The notes: a model not told the origin generated them from the sequence alone. A stretch of 7,071 nt of DNA from Mariprofundaceae bacterium (GCA_015489095.1 WFMN01000169.1:1-7071), one strand, 5' to 3'; numbered from the stretch's first letter, positions 1 through 6,354 are shown. Numbers and translations: made by a program.

Positions 1-414
1 CAATACCAATTGGATACGCGCGTGACCCTCCACGGCAGGCTGGATGATGCCGCCCTGCAGGCGCTCTACCTTGCCTCCGACATCTTTGTCCTTCCCTCCC
101 ACTGGGAGGGCTACGGAATCGTGCTGCTGGAGGCGATGTCGCACGGCGTGGCGGTGGTTGCCACCACCGCCGGCGCGATCCCCGAGGTGGTGCGCGATGG
201 CGACACAGGGCTTTTGGTTCCTGCGGGAGATCCTGTGGCGCTGCACGATGCGCTGTTGCGTCTGATGGAGGATCAACCGCTACGCCTGCGGCTGGCCAAG
301 GCGGGGCTCGCTTTTGCCCAACGCCATCCCGATTGGCAGGCCATGGAGCGGGTGTGCGTGGAGTGGTGGCGCACGGTTCTGGGCACGATGAGGGCTGCGT
401 GTTCGTCGCGATGA
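1..414 (+). CDS. Glycosyltransferase family 4 (GT-B), C-terminal part; 5' end outside window
   Basis: The reading frame is open from base 1 and ends at TGA 412-414, giving 137 visible residues. No real start is visible, so this is the C-terminal nucleotide-sugar-binding Rossmann half of a GT-B retaining glycosyltransferase. The visible motifs are SDIFVLPS (residues 26-33), the EX7E motif EGYGIVLLE (Glu36 and Glu44, which in this family contact the nucleotide-sugar donor), and GAIPEVVRDGDTGLLVPAGD (58-77), a typical GT4 tail. Such enzymes transfer a sugar from a nucleotide donor to a lipid-linked or core acceptor at the inner face of the cytoplasmic membrane. The stop overlaps the start of the following GT9 gene (ATGA), indicating a shared operon. 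It resembles the second GT4 in this window around the EX7E region, as expected for family members. The family call is firm; donor and acceptor are unknown. Confidence 0.93.
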   Translation, partial: QYQLDTRVTLHGRLDDAALQALYLASDIFVLPSHWEGYGIVLLEAMSHGVAVVATTAGAIPEVVRDGDTGLLVPAGDPVALHDALLRLMEDQPLRLRLAKAGLAFAQRHPDWQAMERVCVEWWRTVLGTMRAACSSR

Positions 415-1511
415 AACATGCGCTGCTGCGGCTGGTCATGCGGCGACTTGCTGGGCGGCTGTCGGCGGTGGAGCGGCCTAGGTCTCCGGCGAATATCGCG
501 CTGTGGCAGTTCGGCGGCGTCGGCGACATGCTGTTGGCGACACCGGTGATTCGCGCGCTGGAAAGCGCCTATCCGCAGGCGGCGGTACACCTGTGGTGCT
601 CCGATCCGAAGTTCGCGGCTTGGCTGACACGGTTTGCCAATGTGGCGTCGATCAATCCCTTTCGCGTTTATGATTATGATGTCCGCACCTTGTTGCAGCG
701 GGATGTTCGGCGCGAATTAAGCGGCATCCTGGAGCAGATGCGGGCGCAGCGGGTGGGGATGGTGGTCAACCTGCACCGTCCGGCGTTGCTCGACTGGTGG
801 GCGGTGGAGTGGTGGTTGATGCGCCGGCTGGCGGGCTGCTTCACCATCGGCTTCGCGCCCGATTTCTTGGCGGATGGGCAACCGCTTCATGCCGCCCTGT
901 TGCTCTCCGAATGGGGCGATGACCACTACACCCGCCTCTACCAACGGCTGCTGGCGCGGGCGGGGATTCCCTGTGGCGTGGAGACCTGCTTCCCGCTGCT
1001 GGAGGCCGATCGCCAAGCGGCGCGGCAACTGCTTGATTCACGCCTGATTGCGGCCGATGGGCGGCTTGTTTGTCTCCATGTCGGCGGGCGACGGCTCAAG
1101 CTGGAGCAGAAGATGTGGCCGCTTGCGCGCTTCGCCGAGGTGGCGCGGCGGCTGCTGGATCGCCGGATGACGCCCCTGCTGATCGGGGTGGAGCATGAGC
1201 GTGCGATGGGGGAGGAGCTCTGCGCTCGCGTGCCGGGGTGCCTCAACCTGATCGGGCAGACCACGCTGGTGCAGATGGCGGCGCTGATTGCGCGCGCCGA
1301 TGGCCTCATCGGCCACGATTCGGGGCCGTTTCATCTGGCGGTCGCGGTGGATACACCCTGTGTGGCCATCTGCGGGCGTCCCGACGCCGAGCCGGAGTAT
1401 CTCAACTGCCGCAAGGAGGGGGTCGCGGTCGTGGTGGGCGACCACCCTGATCGCATCGCGGTGGACGAGGTTTGGCGGGCGGCCATGCAGGCGTTTGGGG
1501 AGGATGGATGA
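411..1511 (+). CDS. Glycosyltransferase family 9 (heptosyltransferase-like)
   Basis: This is a 366-residue GT-B enzyme of the LPS heptosyltransferase family, a usual length for GT9. The N-terminal domain opens with FGGVGDMLLATPVIRAL (residues 34-50), matching the family pattern in which an Asp after the Gly-rich turn (Asp39 here) is catalytically important. The C-terminal domain has WPLARFAEVARRLL (236-249), then IGQTTLVQMAALIARAD (281-297) and the signature HDSGPFHLA (302-310), which binds the nucleotide-heptose donor in characterised members. It most likely adds a heptose or related sugar to LPS core or another envelope glycan on the cytoplasmic side. The ATG at 411 forms an ATGA overlap with the preceding GT4 stop but has no good ribosome-binding site. 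An in-frame GTG at 399 sits 4 bases after GAGGG (390-394) and is a reasonable alternative, adding four residues. Substrate specificity is not resolved. Confidence 0.93.
   Translation: MKHALLRLVMRRLAGRLSAVERPRSPANIALWQFGGVGDMLLATPVIRALESAYPQAAVHLWCSDPKFAAWLTRFANVASINPFRVYDYDVRTLLQRDVRRELSGILEQMRAQRVGMVVNLHRPALLDWWAVEWWLMRRLAGCFTIGFAPDFLADGQPLHAALLLSEWGDDHYTRLYQRLLARAGIPCGVETCFPLLEADRQAARQLLDSRLIAADGRLVCLHVGGRRLKLEQKMWPLARFAEVARRLLDRRMTPLLIGVEHERAMGEELCARVPGCLNLIGQTTLVQMAALIARADGLIGHDSGPFHLAVAVDTPCVAICGRPDAEPEYLNCRKEGVAVVVGDHPDRIAVDEVWRAAMQAFGEDG
1497..1503 (+). promoter_or_regulatory. Shine-Dalgarno site for the second GT4 gene
   Basis: GGGGAGG lies 4 bases before the ATG at 1508, which itself overlaps the GT9 stop (ATGA). 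This decides in favour of 1508 over the in-frame ATGs at 1571 and 1586, neither of which has an equally good site. Confidence 0.65.
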
Positions 1512-2710
1512 CGACTTCGACAGAAGTCGGCATCGCGGCCATGGACGGACCTTTTGCGAGATCATCAAGGATGACGGTCGATCCGATGCGCATCATGCTG
1601 GTGGTCAACGAGTTTCCGCCGGAGAAGATCGCCGGCACCGCGATGGCGACGCGCGCGCTGGCGGAGCATCTGACCGCGCGCGGCCACCAGGTGTTGGTGG
1701 TGGTGACCACTGACTGCCCACAAGCGGCGCGCGACCGGATCGCGCCGGCCGATTACCAACTGGTGTGGACACCGCGTCGCCCCTTTCGCGGGGTGGGAAT
1801 GGCGTGGCGTATCTGGCACGCTTGGCGCGCGGCTAGGCGGTTCGCGCCGCAGATCATTCAGGGGCAGGCGGTGTCGTGCGGGCTGATCGCGGCGCTGCTC
1901 GGTCGCCTGCTGGGGGTGCCGAGCATCTGTTACGCGCAGGGCTACGATGTCTATCAGGCGACAGCGTGGCAGCGCCGCACCGAGATCCGCTGGGGGTGCG
2001 GCTGGCCCGATTGCCTGCTTGCCGTGACGGAACACCTTGCCGGGGCGATTCGCCGCTCGGTGGAGCGGCCGGATATCCGTATCATGCCCCACGCCTTTCG
2101 TGCCGCCGACCCCATGCCGGAGCGCGACTGCTGCCGACGGCGGTTGGGGCTGTCCGACGATGCGAAGGTGATCCTTGCCGTGGGGCGGTTGGAGCGGTTC
2201 AAGGGGCACGATGTGCTGCTGGCGGCGTGGGCGAAGGTTGCGCCGCGGATGGGCGATGCCAAGCTGTGGATCGTCGGTTCGGGGTCGCAGCGGCAGGCGC
2301 TGGAGCGGCAGGTGGCGGCGAGCGCGCTCAGCTCCTCGGTGACGCTGCTCGGCGCGCTACCCGCGGATGCGGTGCAGGAGCGGATGGCGGCATCCGACCT
2401 GTTTGTGCTTCCCAGCCGCTCGGAGCCGTTCGGGATTGTACTGCTGGAGGCGATGGCCTACGGCCTGCCGGTCATCGCCAGCGATGTGGGCGGTGTGCCC
2501 GAGGTGGTGCCCGCCGACGGCGATGCGCGGCTGGTTGCAAGCGATGATGCGGCGGCGTTGGCGGAGGCGCTGTTGCAGTGGTATCGCGCCCAGCGGGGGC
2601 TGTCCGCGATCAACCGGGAGCATGCCATGCGGTTGGAATGGCGGCGGCAGGTGCGGCGGTTTGAATCGCTTTATCAACAGTTCATGTCGGCGCGAGGTGA
2701 TGCACCATGA
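1508..2710 (+). CDS. Glycosyltransferase family 4 (GT-B fold)
   Basis: This is a complete 400-residue retaining glycosyltransferase. The N-terminal acceptor-side Rossmann domain begins at MRIMLVVNEFPPEKIAG (residues 27-43) and includes AQGYDVY (143-149). The donor domain starts at ILAVGRLERFKGHD (222-235), followed by LWIVGSGS (253-260), SDLFVLPSRSEPFGIVLLE (296-314) with the EX7E glutamates Glu306 and Glu314, and GGVPEVV (328-334). The start at 1508 is chosen for its ATGA overlap with the GT9 stop and the GGGGAGG site just upstream. It leaves a 26-residue leader before the conserved fold, which is unusual for GT4, so starts at 1571 or 1586 remain possible. The role is inferred to be sugar transfer onto the same glycan as its operon neighbours. 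No signal peptide or membrane segment is evident, consistent with a cytosolic or peripheral membrane enzyme. Sugar specificity cannot be called. Confidence 0.93.
   Translation: MTTSTEVGIAAMDGPFARSSRMTVDPMRIMLVVNEFPPEKIAGTAMATRALAEHLTARGHQVLVVVTTDCPQAARDRIAPADYQLVWTPRRPFRGVGMAWRIWHAWRAARRFAPQIIQGQAVSCGLIAALLGRLLGVPSICYAQGYDVYQATAWQRRTEIRWGCGWPDCLLAVTEHLAGAIRRSVERPDIRIMPHAFRAADPMPERDCCRRRLGLSDDAKVILAVGRLERFKGHDVLLAAWAKVAPRMGDAKLWIVGSGSQRQALERQVAASALSSSVTLLGALPADAVQERMAASDLFVLPSRSEPFGIVLLEAMAYGLPVIASDVGGVPEVVPADGDARLVASDDAAALAEALLQWYRAQRGLSAINREHAMRLEWRRQVRRFESLYQQFMSARGDAP
2694..2700 (+). promoter_or_regulatory. Shine-Dalgarno site for the methyltransferase gene
   Basis: GAGGTGA lies 6 bases before ATG 2707, inside the end of the upstream GT4 gene. 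It fixes the start at 2707 together with the ATGA overlap. Confidence 0.7.
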
Positions 2711-3579
2711 GTACATCAGAGAATCGAGATCGTTCATGGGCTTCCGAAGAGAAGTTTTTCGCCCGGTCGTGGACGCATCAATTCTACTTTTGGAAGTTGC
2801 GGCAGATCATGTTGGGGCGGACGGTGGAGCGGTTGCTCGCGCCACGACGGCCGGGCGAGCAGATCCGCGTGGTCGATCTCGGCTGCGGGCCGGGAACCAA
2901 TCTGTTTGAGATCGCCGATCGCTGCGCCGGCTTCGAGGGGGTCGCGTGGTTCGGGCTCGATCTGAACCTGCAGGAAGTGGCGGACGGCGCCTCGCGCAGC
3001 CGGTGGCGGGTAGCCAAGCGGGGCATGGCGCCGGTTCGCTTTGCGGGCGGGGATCTCTTCAACCTTCCGTTCGCCGACAACAGCCTCGATATCATCGTCT
3101 CCTCCGAGGTGGTGGAGCATCTGCCCGACCCTTATCCCGCGCTGCGGGAGATGGCGCGGGTGCTAAAACCGGGCGGCTACGCGATGGTGACCACGCCCAA
3201 TCCGCGCAACCTGCCGGAGATGGTGGGCTACGGGCTGGATCGGGTGAGTGGCGGGGCGTTCAAGCGGCTTTACTGGAAGGGGCAGGATGAGATCTCGGCG
3301 CCGCCGCTCACGGCGCAGGTGGGGTTCGGCCATGTCTCGGTGCACCCCTATTCGGTGTGGCGGCAATGGTTGGCGGAGGCCGGTATTCCGGTGGTGAGGT
3401 GTGTGCGCGGGCCGATGGTGTTTGGTAGCCCGTTTTTTGATCGGCAGCGCTTGCTCTCCGGGCTGTTGGTGGCGTTGGATCCGATTCTGGATCTGCTTCC
3501 CGGGAAGTTTTTGACCACGACCAATCTGGGGATGCTGTGTCGCAAGCGGTTTGCGCCCGCCCCGCCGGGAGCGCGCTGA
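2707..3579 (+). CDS. Class I SAM-dependent methyltransferase
   Basis: This 290-residue protein has the Methyltransf_11/UbiE-like core. Motif I is VVDLGCGPG (residues 55-63), the SAM glycine-rich loop. FGLDLN (82-87) is the acidic end of beta-2. GGDLFNLPFADNSLDIIVSS (114-133) followed by EVVEHLPDP (134-142) covers motifs II and III, and LKPGGYAMVTTPNP (153-166) is the post-motif strand. The first 50 residues, rich in aromatics, and the region after 170 (SVHPYSVWRQWLAEAGI) probably form the acceptor-binding part. Its place as last gene of a glycosyltransferase operon, with an ATGA overlap and a strong ribosome-binding site, suggests methylation of a sugar hydroxyl or of a small precursor of the glycan. 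That is inference: the fold does not reveal the substrate, and O-, N- and C-methylation are all possible. The gene ends 2 bases from the stop of the convergent rluB-like gene. Confidence 0.92.
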   Translation: MSTSENRDRSWASEEKFFARSWTHQFYFWKLRQIMLGRTVERLLAPRRPGEQIRVVDLGCGPGTNLFEIADRCAGFEGVAWFGLDLNLQEVADGASRSRWRVAKRGMAPVRFAGGDLFNLPFADNSLDIIVSSEVVEHLPDPYPALREMARVLKPGGYAMVTTPNPRNLPEMVGYGLDRVSGGAFKRLYWKGQDEISAPPLTAQVGFGHVSVHPYSVWRQWLAEAGIPVVRCVRGPMVFGSPFFDRQRLLSGLLVALDPILDLLPGKFLTTTNLGMLCRKRFAPAPPGAR

Positions 3580-3581
3580 CT

Positions 3582-4367
3582 CTAGGGATTGCGCTTTTGT
3601 TTCAACGCCAAAAGCGCCCGTTTTTCCCGGCTGTTGAGCGGGCGCAGGCCGCCGCTTTTCAGGGTCGGATCGAGCTTGACCGGGCCGAAGCGTGTGCGGA
3701 TGAGGCGGCGCACCGGGTGGCCGACCGCATCCAGGGTGCGGCGGATTTCGCGCCAGCGGCCGCGGGCTAGGGTGACGGTCAGCCAGCTATGGCCACCGGT
3801 CTCGGCATCGACCACCAGCCGCCACGGCACGCTCTGCTCATCCTCGCCGATCTCGATGCCGCCCCGCTGCAGCCGTTCGATGTGCTCCAGCGTCAGGTGA
3901 CCCGCGATACGCACGCGGTATTCGCGTTCGACGGCAAACTCCGGCCGGGTGAGCCGCTGCGCGAGGTCGCCGTCGTCGGTGAGTAGCAGCAGCCCTTCGC
4001 TATCCATATCGAGGCGGCCAACGGATTGGATGTTGGGGGCGATCTCCAGCCGGTCGTAGATCAGCGGGCGGCCGCGCGGATCGCTGCGCGCGCACATCAG
4101 GCCGGCCGGCTTGTGGTAGAGCAGGTAGCGATACGCAGTGTTGGGCGTGACCCGCTTGCCATCGACCTCGACTTGGTCGCACGCGGTCACCCGCAGGCCG
4201 GGGGTGGTGATCCGCTCGCCGTTGACGGCGACCCGGCCGGCGATGATCCAGCGATCGGCCTCCCGCCGCGAGCAGAGGCCGCAGCGCGCCAGATAGCGGT
4301 TGATGCGCTCGCCGGCGGCCACGGCGGGGGAGCGTTTGTCTGCTTGCTTGTTGCGGGGAGCGGCCAC
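3582..4367 (-). CDS. rluB: Pseudouridine synthase, RsuA/RluB family (23S rRNA)
   Basis: This 261-residue protein carries an N-terminal S4 RNA-binding domain (about residues 20-66: RINRYLARCGLCSRREADRW, then AGRVAVNG) and a catalytic RsuA/RluB/RluE/RluF domain. The catalytic motif is SVGRLDMDSEGLLLLTDDGD (115-134), with Asp120 in GRLD the expected nucleophile. YHKPAG (84-89), RPEFAVEREYRVRI (141-154) and ARGRWREIRR (201-210) are further family landmarks. The DPRGRP (96-101) and REIRR segments look more like RluB, which modifies a uridine of the 23S peptidyl-transferase region, than RsuA. It lacks the long basic C-terminal tail of E. coli RluB. The start is a GTG 7 bases after the trpS stop with no clear Shine-Dalgarno site, so translation probably depends on coupling to trpS. 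A second in-frame GTG, at codon 15 just before the S4 domain, is an alternative. Family certain; RluB assignment likely. Confidence 0.9.
   Translation of the reverse strand: MAAPRNKQADKRSPAVAAGERINRYLARCGLCSRREADRWIIAGRVAVNGERITTPGLRVTACDQVEVDGKRVTPNTAYRYLLYHKPAGLMCARSDPRGRPLIYDRLEIAPNIQSVGRLDMDSEGLLLLTDDGDLAQRLTRPEFAVEREYRVRIAGHLTLEHIERLQRGGIEIGEDEQSVPWRLVVDAETGGHSWLTVTLARGRWREIRRTLDAVGHPVRRLIRTRFGPVKLDPTLKSGGLRPLNSREKRALLALKQKRNP
3591..3625 (+). terminator. Candidate Rho-independent terminator of the glycan operon
   Basis: A perfect 9-bp inverted repeat, GCGCTTTTG (3591-3599) and CAAAAGCGC (3609-3617), encloses a 9-base loop and is followed, after CCG, by five T (3621-3625). It begins 12 bases after the methyltransferase stop. 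It is oriented for the + strand only, since no T-run follows it on the - strand. It lies wholly inside the last codons of the convergent rluB-like gene (residues 251-259 form the stem and loop). The loop is large and the T-run starts 3 bases off the stem, so strength is uncertain. Confidence 0.5.
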
Positions 4368-4374
4368 CGCGGCG

Positions 4375-5394
4375 TTAGACGCGGTAGCCCATCTTCAGCG
4401 TGCGCCGCACCTTCTCCATGGTGCGTTCGGCCTCGATGTTGGCGCGGGCGTTGCCGGCGCGGATAATCGCTTTCACATCATCGGGGCGGGCGGCGATCTC
4501 CTGCCGGCGTTGGCGGATCGGCACCAGCTCCGCTTCAAGGTGGCGCAGCAGAATCTGTTTGCAGTCGAGGCAGCCGATGGCGGCGCTGGTGCAGCCGGCG
4601 CACACCTCTCCGCGCTCTTCCTCGGTGGAGTAGATCTTGTGATACTCCCACACCGGACACCGCTCAGGGTCGCCGGGATCGGTGCGCAGCTTGCGCTGGG
4701 TGTCGGTCTTCATCGCCCGCACCTTTTTCTCGGTTGCCTTCCAGCTTTCATCGAGCGCGATGGTGTTGTCGTAAGACTTGCTCATCTTGCGGCCATCCAG
4801 CCCCGGCATCTTGGCCGCCGGCATCAACAGCGCCGCGGGCTCGGGGAAAAGCGGCTGCTCCGGCTTGCGGTAGAGGTGGTTGAAGCGGCGCGCCACCTCG
4901 CGGGTGAGCTCCACATGCGGCACCTGATCTTCACCGACCGGCACCGCGTCGGCGCGGTAGATGAGAATGTCGGCCGCCTGCAGTAGCGGGTAGCCCAAGA
5001 AGCCGTAGGTGCCGAGCTCCTTTTCGCGCAACTGCTCGATCTGGTCCTTGTAGGTCGGCACCCGCTCCAGCCACGGCAGCGGGGTGATGAAGGAGAAGAG
5101 CAGATGCAGCTCGGCGTGGGCGGCCACCTCCGACTGGATAAAGAGCACGCTCTTGTCGGGGTCGATGCCGACCGCCAGCCAGTCGATCACCATCTCCCAG
5201 ATGGTGCTCTGCACGATGCCGGGGTTGGCGTAGTCGGTGGTGAGCGCATGCCAGTCGGCGGCGAAGAAGAAGCAGCGGTGCTCCTCCTGCAGGGCGAGCC
5301 AGTTTTGCAGCACCCCCTTGAGGTGGCCGAGGTGCAGGCGCCCGGTGGGGCGCATGCCGGAGAGGATGCGTTGCGGTTTTTGTGGTTCGGTCAT
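4375..5394 (-). CDS. trpS: Tryptophanyl-tRNA synthetase, putative iron-sulfur type
   Basis: This class Ic aminoacyl-tRNA synthetase charges tRNA-Trp with tryptophan using ATP, in the cytosol. It has 339 residues, the normal length for bacterial TrpRS. The HIGH-type motif is HLGH (residues 21-24) within TGRLHLGHLKG, and the KMSKS loop is exact at 203-207 (GRKMSKSYDN). GEDQVPHVELTREVARRFN (154-172) is the usual TrpRS segment near the dimer and ATP sites. A cysteine cluster, Cys246, Cys265, Cys268, Cys275 and Cys278, lies in the C-terminal anticodon-binding half. The pattern C-x21-C-x6-C-x2-C (246, 268, 275, 278) is nearly that of the [4Fe-4S] cluster in Thermotoga maritima TrpRS, recalled as C-x22-C-x6-C-x2-C. 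Cluster binding is inference. The ATG at 5394 lies 3 bases after the stop of the cNMP-binding gene, with only a weak AGG upstream, so the two are probably co-transcribed. Confidence 0.97.
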   Translation of the reverse strand: MTEPQKPQRILSGMRPTGRLHLGHLKGVLQNWLALQEEHRCFFFAADWHALTTDYANPGIVQSTIWEMVIDWLAVGIDPDKSVLFIQSEVAAHAELHLLFSFITPLPWLERVPTYKDQIEQLREKELGTYGFLGYPLLQAADILIYRADAVPVGEDQVPHVELTREVARRFNHLYRKPEQPLFPEPAALLMPAAKMPGLDGRKMSKSYDNTIALDESWKATEKKVRAMKTDTQRKLRTDPGDPERCPVWEYHKIYSTEEERGEVCAGCTSAAIGCLDCKQILLRHLEAELVPIRQRRQEIAARPDDVKAIIRAGNARANIEAERTMEKVRRTLKMGYRV

Positions 5395-5397
5395 GGG

Positions 5398-6270
5398 TTA
5401 GCCTGCGATAAATCCTTTGATTCGGGTGGCGGTCTGCTGCGCCAGCGTGGTGATGGAGGTCATCAGCGCCACATGGCCGCTGGGGTGCACCTCCTTGATC
5501 TTGTCCATCGCCGCCTGATCCAGCACCAGCACATCGGAGTCGCAGATGGCGGTGGCGGTGCCGAAGTTGGGCTTCTTGTTGCAGAAGGCGATGTCGCCGA
5601 CAAAGGCGCCGTCGCGGCGGATATCGACCAGCATCACCTCGCCGCTGCTGTCCTCCGCCTCCAGCGCGATCTCGCCGGAGACCACCAAGTAGATGGCGTC
5701 GATCTTTTCGCCGTGCTCAATCAGCCGCTCGCCGGTTTTGAGCGAGCGTAGTGAAATCAGCTGCTGCAGGTGGTCACGGTTCTGCTCGTCAAGGCTGCTG
5801 AATACCGGGTGGGCGTGAAAGAAGGTGCGGACGATGCGGCTGTCCATTAGCTGTTTTAGCCGGTTTTTCAGGTCTTTATTTACCTCTACCACTTGGCGGA
5901 TAGCGCTGTAGGCGACATGGGCGACCTTGGCGTCGCTGGCGGCGATCACGCCGGCGTAGCGGGTTTTGTCGCGCAGCAGTCCATACTCGCCGAACACCTC
6001 CCCCTTGCCGATCTTGGCGATCAGCAGCCGTTTTTCCCGCCGCATCTTGGTGATGGCGAACTCCCCCTCCAGCACGAAGTAGATGCCGTCGGGTTCATCG
6101 CCTTCGCGGATCAGCTCCACCCCCTTGACCAGACTGAAAACACGGCAGCTGGATTCCAGAATGCGCAGATGCACCGGCGAGATATCCTTCAAGATCGGAA
6201 AGGTCTTCGCATCCAGCACGCCACTCATCGATCCGAGCATGATGCCGGAGAGGTCGAGATACTCTTCCAT
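5398..6270 (-). CDS. Tandem cyclic-nucleotide-binding-domain protein (CRP/PKA-R-like, no output domain)
   Basis: This 290-residue protein has two successive cNMP-binding beta-barrels, about residues 25-135 and 153-265, and little else. Domain 1 has GDEPDGIYFVLEGE (57-70) and a phosphate-binding cassette, GEVFGEYGLLRDKTRYAGVI (90-109), with the FGE glutamate (Glu95) and an arginine (Arg104) where the cyclic phosphate is normally held. Domain 2 has GEKIDAIYLVVSGEIAL (187-203), but its cassette reads FVGDIAFCNKKPNFGTATA (223-241), with Asp for the usual Glu and no Arg, so nucleotide binding there is doubtful. There is no helix-turn-helix, kinase, GGDEF or membrane segment, so it is not a classic CRP-type transcription factor. 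It may act through a partner protein. Start ATG 6270 is chosen for the GGGGGTG site 7 bases upstream; a TTG at 6288 would only add six residues. It is followed 3 bases later by trpS. The true ligand and target are unknown. Confidence 0.9.
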   Translation of the reverse strand: MEEYLDLSGIMLGSMSGVLDAKTFPILKDISPVHLRILESSCRVFSLVKGVELIREGDEPDGIYFVLEGEFAITKMRREKRLLIAKIGKGEVFGEYGLLRDKTRYAGVIAASDAKVAHVAYSAIRQVVEVNKDLKNRLKQLMDSRIVRTFFHAHPVFSSLDEQNRDHLQQLISLRSLKTGERLIEHGEKIDAIYLVVSGEIALEAEDSSGEVMLVDIRRDGAFVGDIAFCNKKPNFGTATAICDSDVLVLDQAAMDKIKEVHPSGHVALMTSITTLAQQTATRIKGFIAG

Positions 6271-6277
6271 CGTTTTA

Positions 6278-6284
6278 CACCCCC
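6278..6284 (-). promoter_or_regulatory. Shine-Dalgarno site for the cNMP-binding gene
   Basis: On the - strand GGGGGTG lies 7 bases before ATG 6270, supporting this start over the TTG at 6288, whose codons run through the site itself. Confidence 0.55.
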
Positions 6285-6315
6285 ACAACAGGTTTCAACA
6301 TCACAACGGCGCGAG

Positions 6316-6342
6316 GGTATAAGATTCGCCGGTCAGCGGCAA
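6316..6342 (-). promoter_or_regulatory. Weak candidate sigma-70-type promoter in the 84-base gap before the cNMP-binding/trpS/rluB genes
   Basis: On the - strand TTGCCG (6337-6342, 4 of 6 matches to TTGACA) and TATACC (6316-6321, 4 of 6 to TATAAT) are 15 bases apart, shorter than the preferred 17. The region 6271-6354 is the only sizeable non-coding gap on this strand and has a locally AT-richer core. The three downstream genes need a promoter unless they are read from the transglycosylase gene. The motif match is poor and could be chance. Confidence 0.2.
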
Positions 6343-6354
6343 AGGTTTCCGGGG

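Noticed and set aside
333..410. ATG at 333 as start of the GT9 gene
   Set aside because: It would create an 82-base overlap with the GT4 gene and add 26 residues without family similarity; 411 (or 399) fits better.
124..2455. A 15-base identical string, CTGCTGGAGGCGATG, at 124-138 and 2441-2455
   Set aside because: It encodes the conserved LLEAM part of the GT4 EX7E motif in both glycosyltransferases; shared family constraint and codon use explain it, and it is not a mobile repeat.
1565..2547. Open frames of 214 aa (- strand, 1565-2209) and 223 aa (+ strand, 1876-2547) overlapping the second GT4
   Set aside because: Arg/Pro/Ala/Gly-rich shadow frames with no motif and no separate ribosome-binding site; the GT4 frame explains the region fully.
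4300..5751. Long + strand open frames (228 aa at 4300-4986, 215 aa at 5104-5751) opposite trpS and the cNMP-binding gene
   Set aside because: They are antisense to strongly recognisable genes, have compositionally biased sequence (Ala, Gly, His, Arg, Val) without any domain motif, and are expected by chance in high-GC DNA.
6329..6341. Short inverted repeat GCCG/CGGC in the 84-base gap, considered as a terminator for the transglycosylase gene
   Set aside because: The stem is only 4 bp and no T-run follows it on the - strand.
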